Positions 1 to 10,815 are shown, counted from the first letter of the stretch. The stretch is 64,000 nt of DNA from Podospora pseudocomata (GCF_035222375.1 NC_085890.1:4030001-4094000); one strand, 5' to 3'. Numbers and translations: made by a program. Notes: generated by a model from the sequence alone, not told the origin.

Positions 1-100
1 TAGGAAAGCAGTGGGTGGTGACCTGGGCGGCGACATTGCTGATGAGCGATGTCCACGCCAGCAGCCCGAGGGCCGGGGCGAAAGATGGTGTTAATCTCAT
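1..100 (-). CDS. N-terminus of a secreted protein (partial, runs off the left edge)
   Basis: On the minus strand an ATG at 100 opens a frame that stays open to base 1, giving 33 residues. The first ~25 form a signal peptide: a short basic start (MRLTPS), a hydrophobic core (ALGLLAW) and a small-residue cleavage site near NVAAQ. The mature start reads QVTTHCFP, with an early cysteine. That resembles the start of some secreted fungal wall enzymes such as CRH-type GH16 transglycosylases, but 8 residues cannot decide a family. The protein is probably exported or wall-bound. The signal peptide is seen directly; the family is a guess. Confidence 0.5.
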   Translation of the reverse strand, partial: MRLTPSFAPALGLLAWTSLISNVAAQVTTHCFP

Positions 101-1025
101 TGTCGATTCAGCTGTCGTATGCTTGGGGTGTTGTATTGATGTATGTACAGATGTTGCTCGCTCAGACTGTTGATATGTACGTCTCGTGTCGCCGAGTGAT
201 CAGAGTAGTTGCATGTCGCTGTACTGCTCTTTGTATTCTCCAAGGATGTCGTTGTCCAAAAAAATCGCGTAAAAATCGGGGGATCAAGATCAACTGATCG
301 GCCGTGTCGGAAAAGAATCGAATGTTTAGAGGGATTGTGTGAGGCAATTGGGAGTGCTTCGTCTCGGTCAGGGCAAGTTGAGTGCTTGCCGCGTGTGGTT
401 GTAGCTGGAGCTGGTGGGTGAAGGAGTGTGGTGTGTGGTGCTGTCGAGGGATCTCAGCAGAAAAGGGAACGTCAACGACGGACGAAAAGAGATGGGACAT
501 GGAGATGAGAAAAAGAGATTGGGAGGCCCGAAAAGGGGCGTGTCGATAAGCAGACACGGCAGGATTCCTCGCGAACCGAAGCTTGGGCTCTCTCGGCAGG
601 CCTTGGCGGTTAAGCCTTTTGCGGGATAGCCCGCTGGAGCACGCGCCAGTATCCGGGGAAGCCCCTGAAGGACTGCTTGTTTCATGTTAGCGCACCTGCT
701 GTTGAACCAATCACAGGCTGTCATCCAGAGACTAGCGTTTTCTTGGGACTGCAGAAGCGGAGAAGCCATCTTGGATTTTCAGGCACAACGGCCACACGCA
801 GATGAGTGTGACCTCACTGGTCCACCGTTGCGAAACTGTGAATTTTTTTGTTTTATTTATATTTTTACTGTCATTTTTATTCTTCTCACCAGCGAAAGAA
901 GAAACCGACACCTTCTATTTCTCATCTCCCGTCTACTGGGCTGCGGGTGCCGCGGGCCGCCCACCGTTGACATTTACCCGCTACCTATCTTAGTTGACAG
1001 CACCCGATCCAGCCGTTGATCAACA
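101..1025. other. Intergenic stretch without a supported gene
   Basis: It lies between the start of the left-edge secreted-protein gene and the stop of the P450, so it should hold the promoter and leader of the former. Short frames on both strands lack codon bias and recognisable motifs. A T-rich patch sits near 840-900. Confidence 0.5.
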
Positions 1026-3129
1026 TTAGCTACTTTGTACAACTCTAGATAGGCTTGCTCTCCTGGTTGCCATGTCTCTCCTCATCACACTCACCCACAT
1101 ATCACTGTGTAGCCACAGGCTGAGGTTGTGCGCTTTGCACAGCTCATAAGGGTACACAAGTTGGAAGTCAAAGTGCCGCAACAGCTACCATTGGCAAACA
1201 AGTCCCGTGTATCAGTCTCGCATCCCGATGATCTGCAAGGAGGGGTAGCACAAGACAAACATACCTCGACGAAAATCTTGTTCAACTCAAGAAAGGCGAC
1301 AGTCTTTCCATGTGACAAGGGCTGTAATATCAGGGCTTGGAACTTCATGGTTCAATTCAGGCTTATAATCTTCAATGGCCTCGAAGGTCTGTGATACCGA
1401 AAGAAGAAGGAAATACGGTCTTGATGATCCTGAACGCGTATTTTATCCTCCCTTGCCTGGCCCGTGCCCTTGTTGGCATCAGGCCGCTGCCAAGTCCTCC
1501 GATATCTTACAGAGCCAGTGGGTTTCCTTTGATAACCATCATGCCTTCTGATTGTCTGCCTCACTTTGACGACTGGTTCACAACGTGCAGTTACCCCTCC
1601 TTGCGGTGGTATCGACAGTGTTGTTGTGCTTGCGGGTGGTTGGCTTTTGCCGTGTGACATTCCAGGACACCCCCATCGTCCATACCCGAATACAAGTTCG
1701 GCCACTCTCTTCATCTCGACAAACTTCTTCTCGTTCTGAGCCGCGGCCTCGATCCACCTCTCGGGTCGAAAAAGGTCCGCATCCTCCCCGAAGGTGCCCT
1801 TGTGCCGTCCTGTTGACCAGAAGCTTGCTGCAATTCTCGTCCCACCAGGCACAAATTTGCCGTCGATGGTATCACCTTCGGGGGGGACCACCTTCAACGG
1901 GATGCCGGTGAAGGGGGGGTAGAGACGAAGTCCTTCGTAGATGACTCCCTGCAGGTATGGCAGTTTGGCACCTTCGGCGGCTATGATTGGATTCGAGATC
2001 TTGCCGCTCTTGATGCCCTCATCAATCTCTGTCTGCAGAGCTTGATACACCCTCGGCGTTGTCATGACATATAGCATTGTCGCTCGAATGGCGGTAGCGG
2101 TTGTATCAGAGCCGGCCACGATCTGGATCAAGACCTCGGCTTCGCACTCACACTGAGAGAGACCATGCCGTACAAACGAGCCCTTCCAAGGAATTACCTG
2201 TCAGCGGTCGTCGTTGCCGAGTCCTAGAGAAGAGGGGAAACCTACCAACATGTCCTTCCTGTCCTCTGCCCCCTCTCCGAATCTCTCCCCCACCAACATC
2301 CGAGCCAGTCTCATCAGCAACCCCAACCCCGCCTTGTCCGTCGCTTTTGGCCCGACCAATTTCAGAGTAAGATCATTTGCAAACAACCCCCTCAACAAGG
2401 GAACCGACGATATTGCAACCGACTTCGGAGCATGCCTCTCCACTAATCCCAGATAATCAACCCCGTGCTTATCCGCTCCCTCGGTCAGTACCATCTCAAA
2501 GTCGGCCTCATGACCAAACGCAATCCGCGAAATACTATCCAAGGTGAAATGTGAGCTCAACCTGGCAAAATCGATCGTCTTTCCCTGCTCGACTTTGCGC
2601 TCAAGTACCTCTCTCACTTGTCGCAGTTTGAGGTCAATATCCCCTTCCAAATTCGGCACATCCTTCCCCGCGTACCCAACCGAGAGCTTGGCCTTGAGCT
2701 CGTCGTGGTACTTGGTGTCCAAGGTCGTGAACATGGCGTCGGTGAGGGGATCAAGCCGGGACTGTTTATACCAGTCGGATCTGGAGTATTTGGACCGAGC
2801 CCCTGAGGTGCGTCTGATCACCTCCGGGTCCGACGTGATGAGGTCGTTGGGGCCAACTCGGATGGTGGACATGTGGCCGTACTTGGAGTTGGCAGCAGTG
2901 AAGTAGTCGGCCATGCGGCCCGAGCGGTGGACCTTATAGAGCCAGAGATATGAGAAAGAAGTGGTAGGCGGGCCAGGGAAGCGCCGGAGTGGGGAGAAAA
3001 ATGGGAGTAGATGGCAGTAGAGAGGTAGTATGTCATGAACAGAAGCAGCAGAAAAGCAGGGACCGAGTAGGAGAGCGGAGGGTTGGGGATCTCGGGCAGA
3101 ACGGCCATCATGTGCGACGGATAAGTCAT
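1026..3129 (-). pseudogene. Cytochrome P450 (benzoate/pisatin-hydroxylase-like), apparently disrupted
   Basis: This is a membrane-anchored microsomal P450, expected to mono-oxygenate a small hydrophobic substrate with NADPH-P450 reductase. From 3129 an N-terminal membrane segment is followed by the proline-rich hinge RFPGPP, the C-helix region (SRSDWYKQSRLD), the I-helix AGSDTT, the K-helix ExxR (EGLRLYPP), PERW and the haem loop FGYGRWGCPG. The tail is KTVAFLELNK then RHFDFQLVYP, stopping at 1026. Clear introns are 2183-2245 and 1185-1264. Two defects are visible. The membrane segment and hinge lie in different frames, one base apart, around 2990-3005 in a T5/C4 homopolymer stretch. The haem loop is interrupted after GCPG by 354 nt. 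Either could be an assembly error or real decay, hence the pseudogene label. Family membership is sure; substrate is unknown. It has no secondary-metabolite neighbours. Confidence 0.8.
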
Positions 3130-4078
3130 GGCTTCGGTATTCTAGTGGGAGGTACAAAACAGAGAAATACTGACGAGAAGCTTAACAGGGAGTTGACACA
3201 AGAAGGAGCTGGAAAGAGGGGAAAGTCCATCATGTGGAAGGCGCATAGAGATATCCATTTCCCCCGCACAATGTAGGTTGCATGAGTGCCAACTTCACCC
3301 ATCACTTGAACATTGATGCTGTGTTACACTCCTTCATCGTCTTGGTAAACAACAAGGCGGCACCTTACCATAGGTAGCCAATAAGCCACTGACAGGCCAA
3401 GGTACCTAGGTAGCGATCTTGATGAGCAGGGCAACTACCTTGAAAAGAAAGAAAAAAGAAAAAGAAATAGGAGATGGTGAATACCGCCAAGAATCAAAAC
3501 CCTTCAGATTTACAATTACAGCAGGCCGAGGTTGGTCGCACCTACTTAAGGCCGTGATCTTTTGCTTCAGAGTTTCCTTTATACCTACCTATGAACCTAC
3601 CTTAATTACTTCAGGGATGACTTCACACCTGGCCCGTGCCCATTTCTGAAGCCTTTCCCAAGGACTCATCCATCGATTGATCCACTGGTTCAGAAAGGCT
3701 ACCTATTCAGAAGACGTGATCTTCAGGTTGGTGGTGGCTGAAATGTGAATAACGCCCTTACCTAAGCCAAGGTCTGGTTGCGCCGTGGCCTCGCTGCAAA
3801 CCTTCCTCAAATTCCTGTCGAAACCTCTCTTCCGGAAAGATATGATTGTTCCCAAAAGAACCCTATGCTCATTCTTTTGTGGCACAGGCCATGCTGCTTG
3901 CAAGCCCCATATTCACCTCCCGTTGCTAGGGCTGGTGGCTGTTTGATTCTTACCTCACCTTACACTCTCACATTTTCTCGCTCGGGACGCCCAAAAAATC
4001 CTTCTTTTCCATATCGCAGTCTTCGACATAGGTAATAAATCAAGCAGTCTACCAGAGACACCCCTATCGAACATCAAC
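3130..4078. other. Intergenic region upstream of the P450
   Basis: No supported gene. It contains several copies of a TACCTACC/TAGGTAGG-type motif (for example 3582-3590), which recurs in other non-coding parts of the window. It presumably carries the P450 promoter. Confidence 0.5.
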
Positions 4079-4362
4079 ATGGAAAAGAGCCTTTGGGCGA
4101 ATGCCTTCTACTTCGACTTCCCGATGAGCTGTTGAGGATGATAACGGAGGAGGTCTTTCATGTTGGCAAGCCATGGACGCGTCGAGATAACAGCTGGGGG
4201 GATGAAGACCCGACCGACATCAATCACAAGGTCCGCTTCTCTCAATTACACACGCTTATTCGCATTTGCCGCCGTTTCTACACAGTCGGAATGCCCATTC
4301 TATATTCGAGCCTGGAATTTTGTTCGGCCTCAGACTGCAGACAACAACACAAACCTATTTAG
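4079..4362 (+). pseudogene. F-box protein remnant
   Basis: The frame that becomes open at 4081 gives GECLLLRLPDELLRMI followed later by FSQLHTLIRICRRFY and VGMPILYSSLEF. This is the layout of a fungal F-box: an LP-DELL first helix, then a L..IC+.FY..  MPILY second part. The natural ATG at 4079 is in another frame, one base shift away, and reading stops at 4362 straight after the F-box. The leucine-rich or other C-terminal substrate-binding part that F-box proteins need is missing. It is therefore probably a broken host gene, although an unannotated intron could hide more. An intact version would recruit a substrate to an SCF ubiquitin ligase. Confidence 0.45.
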
Positions 4363-4581
4363 CTTAACGCATGAACACCAGTGATGATGGATGATGAGTG
4401 AAGAGAAAAGAGAAACATAACGGCCTTGCCCACTGTCCAGATGACCAAAGATCTTGACCACTATCAATGAACTGAGCGGAAAAGGGTGTGCCTAAAACCC
4501 GGTGACAGTGTCCTATTCTTCTTCAACTACAATCCCTTTTTCCTTCTCCAGCCCTCACCAATTCAGATGATTGGCTGCCAT

Positions 4582-4669
4582 GCCCGGCTAGCTCAATCGG
4601 TAGAGCGTGAGACTCTTAAGGGGTACCTCCGTAATCTCAAGGTTGTGGGTTCGACCCCCACGTCGGGCT
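4582..4669 (+). tRNA. tRNA-Lys (CUU) with intron
   Basis: The acceptor arms GCCCGGC (4582-4588) and GTCGGGC (4662-4668) pair with one G-U. The A box TAGCTCAATCGG and the T arm GTGGGTTCGACCCCCAC are canonical. The anticodon stem TGAGA/TCTCA encloses CT-CTT-A, so the anticodon is CUU (4615-4617). About 15 nt (near 4619-4633) must be spliced out just after position 37, the usual place for nuclear tRNA introns. T-rich sequence follows for Pol III termination. Confidence 0.92.
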
Positions 4670-7465
4670 CAATTCCCGTTGCTGATCTTCTACTTTTGCA
4701 AATATTTTGCATTGTCATTCTCTTTTCCATCTTGTGGCTTTTTTTTGGCATGTTGCTTACATTTCGCGGGAGGACTCCGACAGCAATTAAGGTGTGGCGA
4801 ATTTTCTGCACGCACATGTTGTGATACCACTGGATACGCAAAGCTTGTTGACGACACTCGCCACAGTGTGGCTGGTGAGCAAGTGATCGACACTGCGGAC
4901 GCTGGGAAGGCGCAACAAAGACCGAGGTCGGATCAGATGATGTTTATCTTTTGACACCATACAACCGAGAAACAAAACAAGTGGCCAATTTGTTTCGGTC
5001 CGGAGCTGGTAAAAAGCAGCAGGTAGGACGTTGGAAGACGGGATTGGCCCTAACGTTCCTGGTTCCTGGCCTGCCGTGCCGAACCGGGGCGCGGGAGCTT
5101 TGCTAGTGCCGGCGGCTCGGTACATAGGCGTGGACATAGGCCCCGAGAGAAAAGAAATTTATTCCCGGTCCCCTTACCCTCGTGTCGTTTCTTGCAGGGG
5201 GGGAAACGACAAAAAAGTTCCGACCCGTCCAGTGAAGAATATACCAGGACGCGGCGGCACTCATCGGTGGCAACTCATTGGGTGTCCATCATGGCGGTTT
5301 GTTGGGAAAGGACTACACTAGGAAAGCCATGAGGTTGACGCGCGCCCCATCTCTGTCGTACGCTTTAAACCATGGGAACTTTCGAAACGAACAGTCAACT
5401 GTGGCGAGTATAAAGTGGTGTTTTCTTGCAGTGGTCCACCTGTGGCTGACGATTCCCAGATAATGGTTGACGTTCGCAGACGCCAATGATCTAGACCGCC
5501 CATCGGGGAAAAAGCTAGAGCTTGATGAGTCGTCATATGAGCTGTTGAAAGGCTCTGGTTGTTTTTGTGACCGATTCTGTGACGAGCGGATATCGATCCT
5601 CGGAGAAGCAGCTCAGGCCGGCTGCTCCTAGGTAGGTAGTCTATGCATGGCTTGCATTTGCCAATTGGCGACAAGTTTCCGGGAGATGCACGCTGGTCCA
5701 GTCGGTTCATCTGAAATATATGCTTGGACGGGTTCGGCAGTCGCTGTCATCTCAAAAAGCCATGCTTGCGGTGCAACGAGATCCAATCCTCCGTAACCAA
5801 GAGTTGGGTTGGAGGGGTGAGGGGCAGGAAAGGGTGGGGTTCAACATCCCACCTCGACCGCATGCCCCAATCAGCTGGGGATATTGGCTCGTTGGACGGC
5901 TCCAGAGACATGTGCACCTATCTCAAACTCTGGCAATACATTGATGAATGTTGGAAGCTGCCTTGCCAGTCCAAAATACTGTAAGTGTCCCGTCATGACA
6001 AAAAGCAGACAATCACTTTGGAAGGTGAGAAGACATCACTAACCGCCCGAATTTCAACCAACAAAGACTTTCCAACCCCAAACCCGACTCCACCTGCCCA
6101 ACCCAAGAACCGAAGAGCTGGAGGCTGGTCTCGGTCAAAACTCTCCGGCAAGACCCAACGGTTTGTGCCGGGTTCCCAGCCCAAACTGTTCCTCCGGAAG
6201 CATGCTTTCTTGGTGTTGCCGTACGGTGGGCAGCACATGCTGACATGTACGGGCACTACTGTGTAGGTGTCAAGAGTCTCAATTGTCAGTTGAGCCAAGA
6301 ACGAGCTGAATAGCTGCCCGCAGCCCTCGTACGGTATGGCCCCTTCTAGAACTCGGTCTTTCTCACGTGCGGTGAGGGGGAAGAGGGAAGAAGCTTCCAC
6401 GTTTGTTCCACCTCCATCGATGAGGCTGTTGACAGAATACCGAGCGATCGGTAGAAAGCACGGAAACACCTGCATCCAGATGAAGATGGAAAGGGCTTTA
6501 CAAGTATAAAAGCAGTGGGAACGTCCGCTGGTGAGGCTTGAGAAAGAGGGTCTCCTTCCCAGGGCTACGCATGGCTTGTAAGCGCCGCCTGCCTGCCGCA
6601 GCCCCACATTTTCCGGAGCAATCTGTCCGGGCCTGTACGAAGGAGATGCTTGAAGACAGGTCCAGGTGGTGCAGCAGAAAAAAAAAGACTTGCGGATTGC
6701 GGATGCACCGAATATATTCCGCCGTGCACTGGAAAATGACGGATTTGTCTTGCCGGGTGTGTGGCCCACAGTCTTCTTTCCCCTTTCAGGACCCTTTCGA
6801 CGTGTCACCATGCTATGCCTTTGCCACAGCACGCCAGCCAGGTCCAAAGTCGAAGCCGTCGCCCCCAGACACTGACCCGTCCCCTACGCTGCACCTTTCG
6901 TCTGCAGTGGGTGAGGTGGCGAGAACCAGCTGTCTGTCACTGCCTGTAGCTGGTTGGGAGCCCTGGCCGCAGTGAAGCCCAGTGCCAAGCCCATGGTTCC
7001 GTTGAGCTCTCAGGAGGTACCTATTGCTCCCTCCACCCCTGCCCGCTCGCTATCCCCCAATAACCTTACATACGACGCCAAACCACATACCAAAGACGGA
7101 AGCCTCGAGAGGATACAAGAACGAAATTCCCGGGTTTTCTTCAGGCTCCCCTAACCCGGGGCAGCCAGAGCCGATCATCTTTAGTCGCCGCCAAACCATC
7201 CCCTCTATCATGAGCCACACCAAGACAACCACACCACAGACGAGAAAAGCAACACGAATTCATCGGCAACAGGGCATCTACACGGGCATAGTCATCATCA
7301 ACAGAATCCCATGAGTACTCTTGCTCTTCCTACACACACCCTCGAGCTTCACCACCAGCATCACCAGCATCCGAACAGATCCGCCGTCCCTCCCCACCAC
7401 CTCTTTGCTGTGCTGTCATCTCTTCCAGGCCGTGAGGTACTAGCCCACTGAGCCCGCCTTCATTA
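4670..7465. other. Gene-poor stretch
   Basis: I see no gene I can support in 2.8 kb. The longest frame (minus strand, 5993-6847, 284 codons) has a Cys/Phe/Ser-rich composition without motifs and is rejected. A TAGGTAGGTA motif occurs at 5629-5638. Nothing here looks like a transposon end or an RNA gene. Confidence 0.45.
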
Positions 7466-7666
7466 ATGTGCACTGAGCACACGACCGGTAACTGCCCAGC
7501 CTGCGGGAAGGATTACCTGGTCTTCGTCGAGTTTTGCAAAGACTACCACCCACCGTTGGTGACTTGTCCCAACGGCACCACCATCGTTCGTGTTGAAATG
7601 GAAGAGGGCGGCTGTCCGAGTCCTGTCTGCCCCAACAGTCGGAACGGAGGTTGTGCCGTCATGTAG
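7466..7666 (+). CDS. Small cysteine-rich protein ending in a CaaX box
   Basis: The 66-codon frame has eight cysteines, arranged as C2, the pair C10-P-A-C13, C24, C34, C50, C55 and C63, plus His5 and His28. There is no signal peptide, so it would be cytosolic. The last four residues, CAVM, fit a farnesylation CaaX box (Cys, small aliphatic, aliphatic, Met). Together these suggest a small metal-binding or disulfide-poor protein tethered to a membrane. I recognise no family. An (AAC)n microsatellite at about 7681-7721 follows the stop, and the gene converges on the NAD(P)HX epimerase, so their 3' ends are close or overlap. Coding status is inferred from the non-random Cys pattern; an upstream coding exon is possible. 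Confidence 0.42.
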   Translation: MCTEHTTGNCPACGKDYLVFVEFCKDYHPPLVTCPNGTTIVRVEMEEGGCPSPVCPNSRNGGCAVM

Positions 7667-7680
7667 CAGCAGCGGAAACA

Positions 7681-7688
7681 AGAACAAG

Positions 7689-7721
<33 letters not shown>
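7681..7721. repeat. (AAC)n microsatellite
   Basis: About a dozen AAC triplets in a row lie between the converging stops of the small Cys-rich ORF and the NAD(P)HX epimerase gene. It is outside both coding sequences and probably within 3' untranslated sequence. Confidence 0.85.
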
Positions 7722-7722
<1 letters not shown>

Positions 7723-7770
7723 GAGACGGAAACCACACCAAGACGCCTGTTTCGACCCCCCCGAACCACG

Positions 7771-9083
7771 TTAGAGCTTTTGACCGCTGGGTCCAACCTC
7801 GACAACTTGATCGAGCCCTTCGTACTCGGGAACGTCAAAGTCATATTTTGCTGCGATTGCGGGTGTGACGAAGCTTTTGTGGGGGGAGGGGGGGGGGGGG
7901 AAGAGTCAGTTGGGTCCAGAAGACAAGCAGGATGGGGCGGTTTTGGGTACGCACCGTCCTCCAATGAAGTGACGGCCCTTGAAGTGTTTGACAAGGGGCT
8001 TTGGAGCTGTCAAGCTGATCAGGAAGTTAGGGTGAAAATTACTACCGACACCACTTTTGGGCGGGCCCTCCTCGATATCCCACGATGAGGGGGCATCCAC
8101 GGAGGTCACCGGGACCTGGGTCTCCGCCATTGCGTTGATGACGGCTGGGAACGGCTCTCGAACTTCTCCAGAGAAACTGAAACCTACACCACCCGACATT
8201 GAGTCATCATGAGCCATGAGGTGGGAGAGAGGAGAGGAGAGGGGTGACAGAAAATAGGTGGAAAAACGAACCAAAAATAGCATCGACAACGTGATCAGCC
8301 GAGCTCAACGCCTTGGGGAAATCGTCGACGAAGAGAACATCCAGGTCTTCCAACTGTTTGGCGAGGCGCTAGATACACGAATAAGCGATCTGCCATGAGA
8401 GAAGGTGGCCAGCAGGGCTGGAGAAGGGATCGACCAGGCAAGCAGTGTAATAATATGCGCCCGCTGCTGTCTAGGTCAACCATGGGAGGGGAATGTTTTA
8501 GTCTGACTCGGACGTGAAGCGCGCATTGCATGTACCTTCGCTGTAGGTATAGAAGAAGTATTGGGCAAATGAACAACAAAGCGATATTGCCATACAAGAA
8601 GAGGAACATGACTTACCTGGTAAAGCTCGTTTTTGCTGCGTTTGGGGTAGTAAATGGTTGGTTGATAACCGTAATGGCGCAGATGTCGGGCTGCCACAAG
8701 ACCGTCACCCCCTGAGCAACGGGTGAGCACAGGCCACCCAGGTTGAAAGTCAATAAAGGGGTCTCAGTCACCATTGTTGCCAGGGCCGACAGCGACCAGA
8801 ACCCTGCGGCCTTTGTTGATGGGATGGACGCGGTACACTTGGTTTATTGTCAACACAGGCCCGCCGGGTTCGAGAACTGACGACGGGATCAGGGCCAGAA
8901 TTTAACTCACCAACCTGGGATACAGACAGTCCTGCGAGCTCCATGAGCTGGTCGATGGAGAAGGCGCCTGTGCTCATCAGCTCCCTATCCAGGGCGGCTG
9001 CAGCCTTTGCACCGAGTGTCTACCAGTGACTGTCAGCTGCCATTCATTCACCATCAAGCAAAACAGCGTGCCTTGAATACCAT
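7771..9083 (-). CDS. nnr1: NAD(P)H-hydrate epimerase (YjeF_N / APOA1BP family)
   Basis: The enzyme interconverts R and S forms of hydrated NADH/NADPH so that the dehydratase can repair them; it acts in mitochondria and cytosol. Seven exons: 9081-9083, 8911-9019, 8772-8837, 8617-8711, 8272-8368, 7955-8183 and 7771-7873, summing to 702 nt (233 aa). The product shows [16 protein letters not shown], then the nucleotide loop [38 protein letters not shown], the catalytic-site stretch [21 protein letters not shown] and [14 protein letters not shown], in family order. The start codon alone forms exon 1 (ATG then GTATTC); a slightly different first exon is possible. The intron before the last exon has a C-homopolymer pyrimidine tract. 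It is divergent from bS16m with about 470 bp between starts, so the two may share a promoter. Confidence 0.93.
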
Positions 9084-9556
9084 GGTCGAGTTCAAGGTGT
9101 GGGGCGACCTCTTGCTGTGTATAGTCGAAGACCGAGTGGAGAGAGAGCAGTGGGAGGGGGAGGAAAATCCGGGGGGAGAAACAAAAAGAAGCAAGACAGG
9201 TGATTATATGGTCAATTAGCTCCAAACTCGGAACAAATGACACGAAAGCCCACCAAGCTTTACTGACATCACCCAATGTCTTGATGTAAGGTAAACCACC
9301 CAGAAGAGCTCATGTTACAGCCGGAGGGTGGGGCAATGCATGCGCCCACGCACCACCTCAGCACCTGCACCCATTTGGCGCACGGACCCCAAGACTGCCC
9401 AGCCAGAATTTTTGGAGCTTTCTCCGGTTCCACTCACTCGAGCGAGAGAGCGCATCCCGCCGGAGAGGCCATCGCCAAAACCTTACGACGACCGCAGCAA
9501 CCACCGACTCCGTACTCCGTGCCCCGGATCGCACCCGCCCAGCTCAACCCCGCAAC
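9084..9556. promoter_or_regulatory. Divergent promoter region, nnr1 / bS16m
   Basis: These 473 bp separate the start codons of two oppositely transcribed genes with mitochondrial roles. No coding frame is supported. Specific factor sites were not identified; the regulatory role follows from position only. Confidence 0.5.
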
Positions 9557-10030
9557 ATGGTCGTCAAAATCCGTCTCGCCCGCTTCGGGCGCACCAACTC
9601 GCCCTTTTACAACATTGTGGTAGCCCATGCCAGGTGCCTCTCCCCGAGCTCTTCGAAATGAAACTATGATGCTGACGGACAACAAACCAGGACGGCCCGC
9701 AACTCCCGGCCCCTCGAGGTGATCGGCACCTACGACCCCATCCCCAAGAAGGACACCTACGACGAGTCAGGGAGGCTGCACAAGGACATCAAGCTCGACA
9801 TATCGAGGGCGCAATACTGGATTGGTGTGGGGGCACAGCCGACAGAGACAGCGACCAGATTGTTGAGTATGGTGAGAAGATAAACTCGGGATCGAGATGC
9901 GAGAGGGTGGTTTGTGGCTGACCAAGTTTTTCGACATGACCAGGTGGGAATCGTGGACCCTAAATACCAGAAGACGCCACCAAGGAAGTCGACACCAAAA
10001 AAGGAAAAGGCGGCCCCGGCGGAGGCATGA
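9557..10030 (+). CDS. mrps16: Mitochondrial small-subunit ribosomal protein bS16m
   Basis: It is a component of the mitochondrial 37S ribosomal subunit. Exons 9557-9633, 9691-9871 and 9944-10030 total 345 nt (114 aa). The N-terminus MVVKIRLARFGRTNSPFYNI is the bS16 signature (bacterial MV.IRL.R.G.K..P.Y.I). It continues with ARNSRPLEVIGTYDPIPKK, LDISRAQYWIGVGAQPTETATRLL and a lysine-rich tail (TPKKEKAAPAEA). The length is slightly above bacterial S16 (~80-90 aa) because of that fungal tail. The N-terminus starts straight with the core, so import probably uses the basic core itself. Both introns are GT-AG; the second has GGCTGAC as branch candidate. Confidence 0.95.
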
Positions 10031-10722
10031 GTTATGGGAGGGTTTCCATGGGGATAGGAAGAGCGGCAAAAGATGGGAATGGGACGGGCGTGTATTCTAA
10101 AGGGAGGATGCGTACTGATACCGCACACAATCCCTTGGCATATTTCTAACAGGCGTTTTTGGGCCGACACTGTCTGGATTGTACGATACGGTAGGGGAAT
10201 GGAAGCTCTATCACTATTGTTTGGGAATTGTGGGAAATCTTGCATCTCGAATGATGAAGTGGAGGGCTTGGGGGTTTTTCACGCCAACGAGTTCCCAACC
10301 AGGGCCAAGAACGTGTGACCTCCAAAACCCAAGACGATTCAAAGTAAGCAATTGTTGAGGGACCATAGCCAGCTGCCTGCCACATACAAACCCTAATCCT
10401 TGCCTGTCCATGATGGCGACCAACAGCATCTACCTTAGCTTGTCTAGGTAGGTACTCAAATTTGACCGAGCTCAGAGGCCAAGCTGAGCCATAAGACATG
10501 ATTCACACGTTTACTTCAAGCACTTGTATGAATGCCACGTCCATCTCAGGACTACACATTCTCTTTTCTAGTATCATAGCCCAACCCCCATGCAAGCTGA
10601 GATCCCATAATGCGAAAACCCTATCATGCAGACTGTCTCCACGCACCCACACCACTCCACTCCACACCAAACCAAGCATGTCTTATACCCCAAAGCTCAC
10701 AATCTTCCCATCAAGCAAACAA
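10031..10722. other. Intergenic, bS16m to tRNA-Arg
   Basis: No supported gene. A TAGGTAGGTA motif is at 10445-10454. The last part is C/A-rich and leads into the tRNA gene. Confidence 0.5.
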
Positions 10723-10815
10723 GGTCCGCTGGCGTAATGGCAGCGCGTCTGACTACGATCTTGACAAGAGATTCAAGTAATCAGGAGGTTCCAGGTTCGA
10801 CCCCTGGGCGGATCG
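10723..10815 (+). tRNA. tRNA-Arg (ACG) with intron
   Basis: The acceptor strands GGTCCGC and GCGGATC (10808-10814) pair along all seven positions with one G-U. The A box TGGCGTAATGGCAGCG and the T arm CCAGGTTCGACCCCTGG are canonical. The anticodon stem TCTGA/TCAGG encloses CT-ACG-A, read as I-C-G after A34 deamination, giving arginine. Roughly 20 nt after position 37 form the intron. A GTTTTTGT run follows. Confidence 0.9.

Noticed and set aside
5993-6847. 284-codon minus-strand frame in a gene-poor stretch
   Set aside because: Its composition (many Cys, Phe, Ser, Arg), lack of motifs and lack of any codon-bias contrast suggest a chance open frame.
7883-7900. Poly-G tract as a G-quadruplex or repeat element
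   Set aside because: On the coding strand of nnr1 it is the pyrimidine tract before the last exon's acceptor, which explains it.
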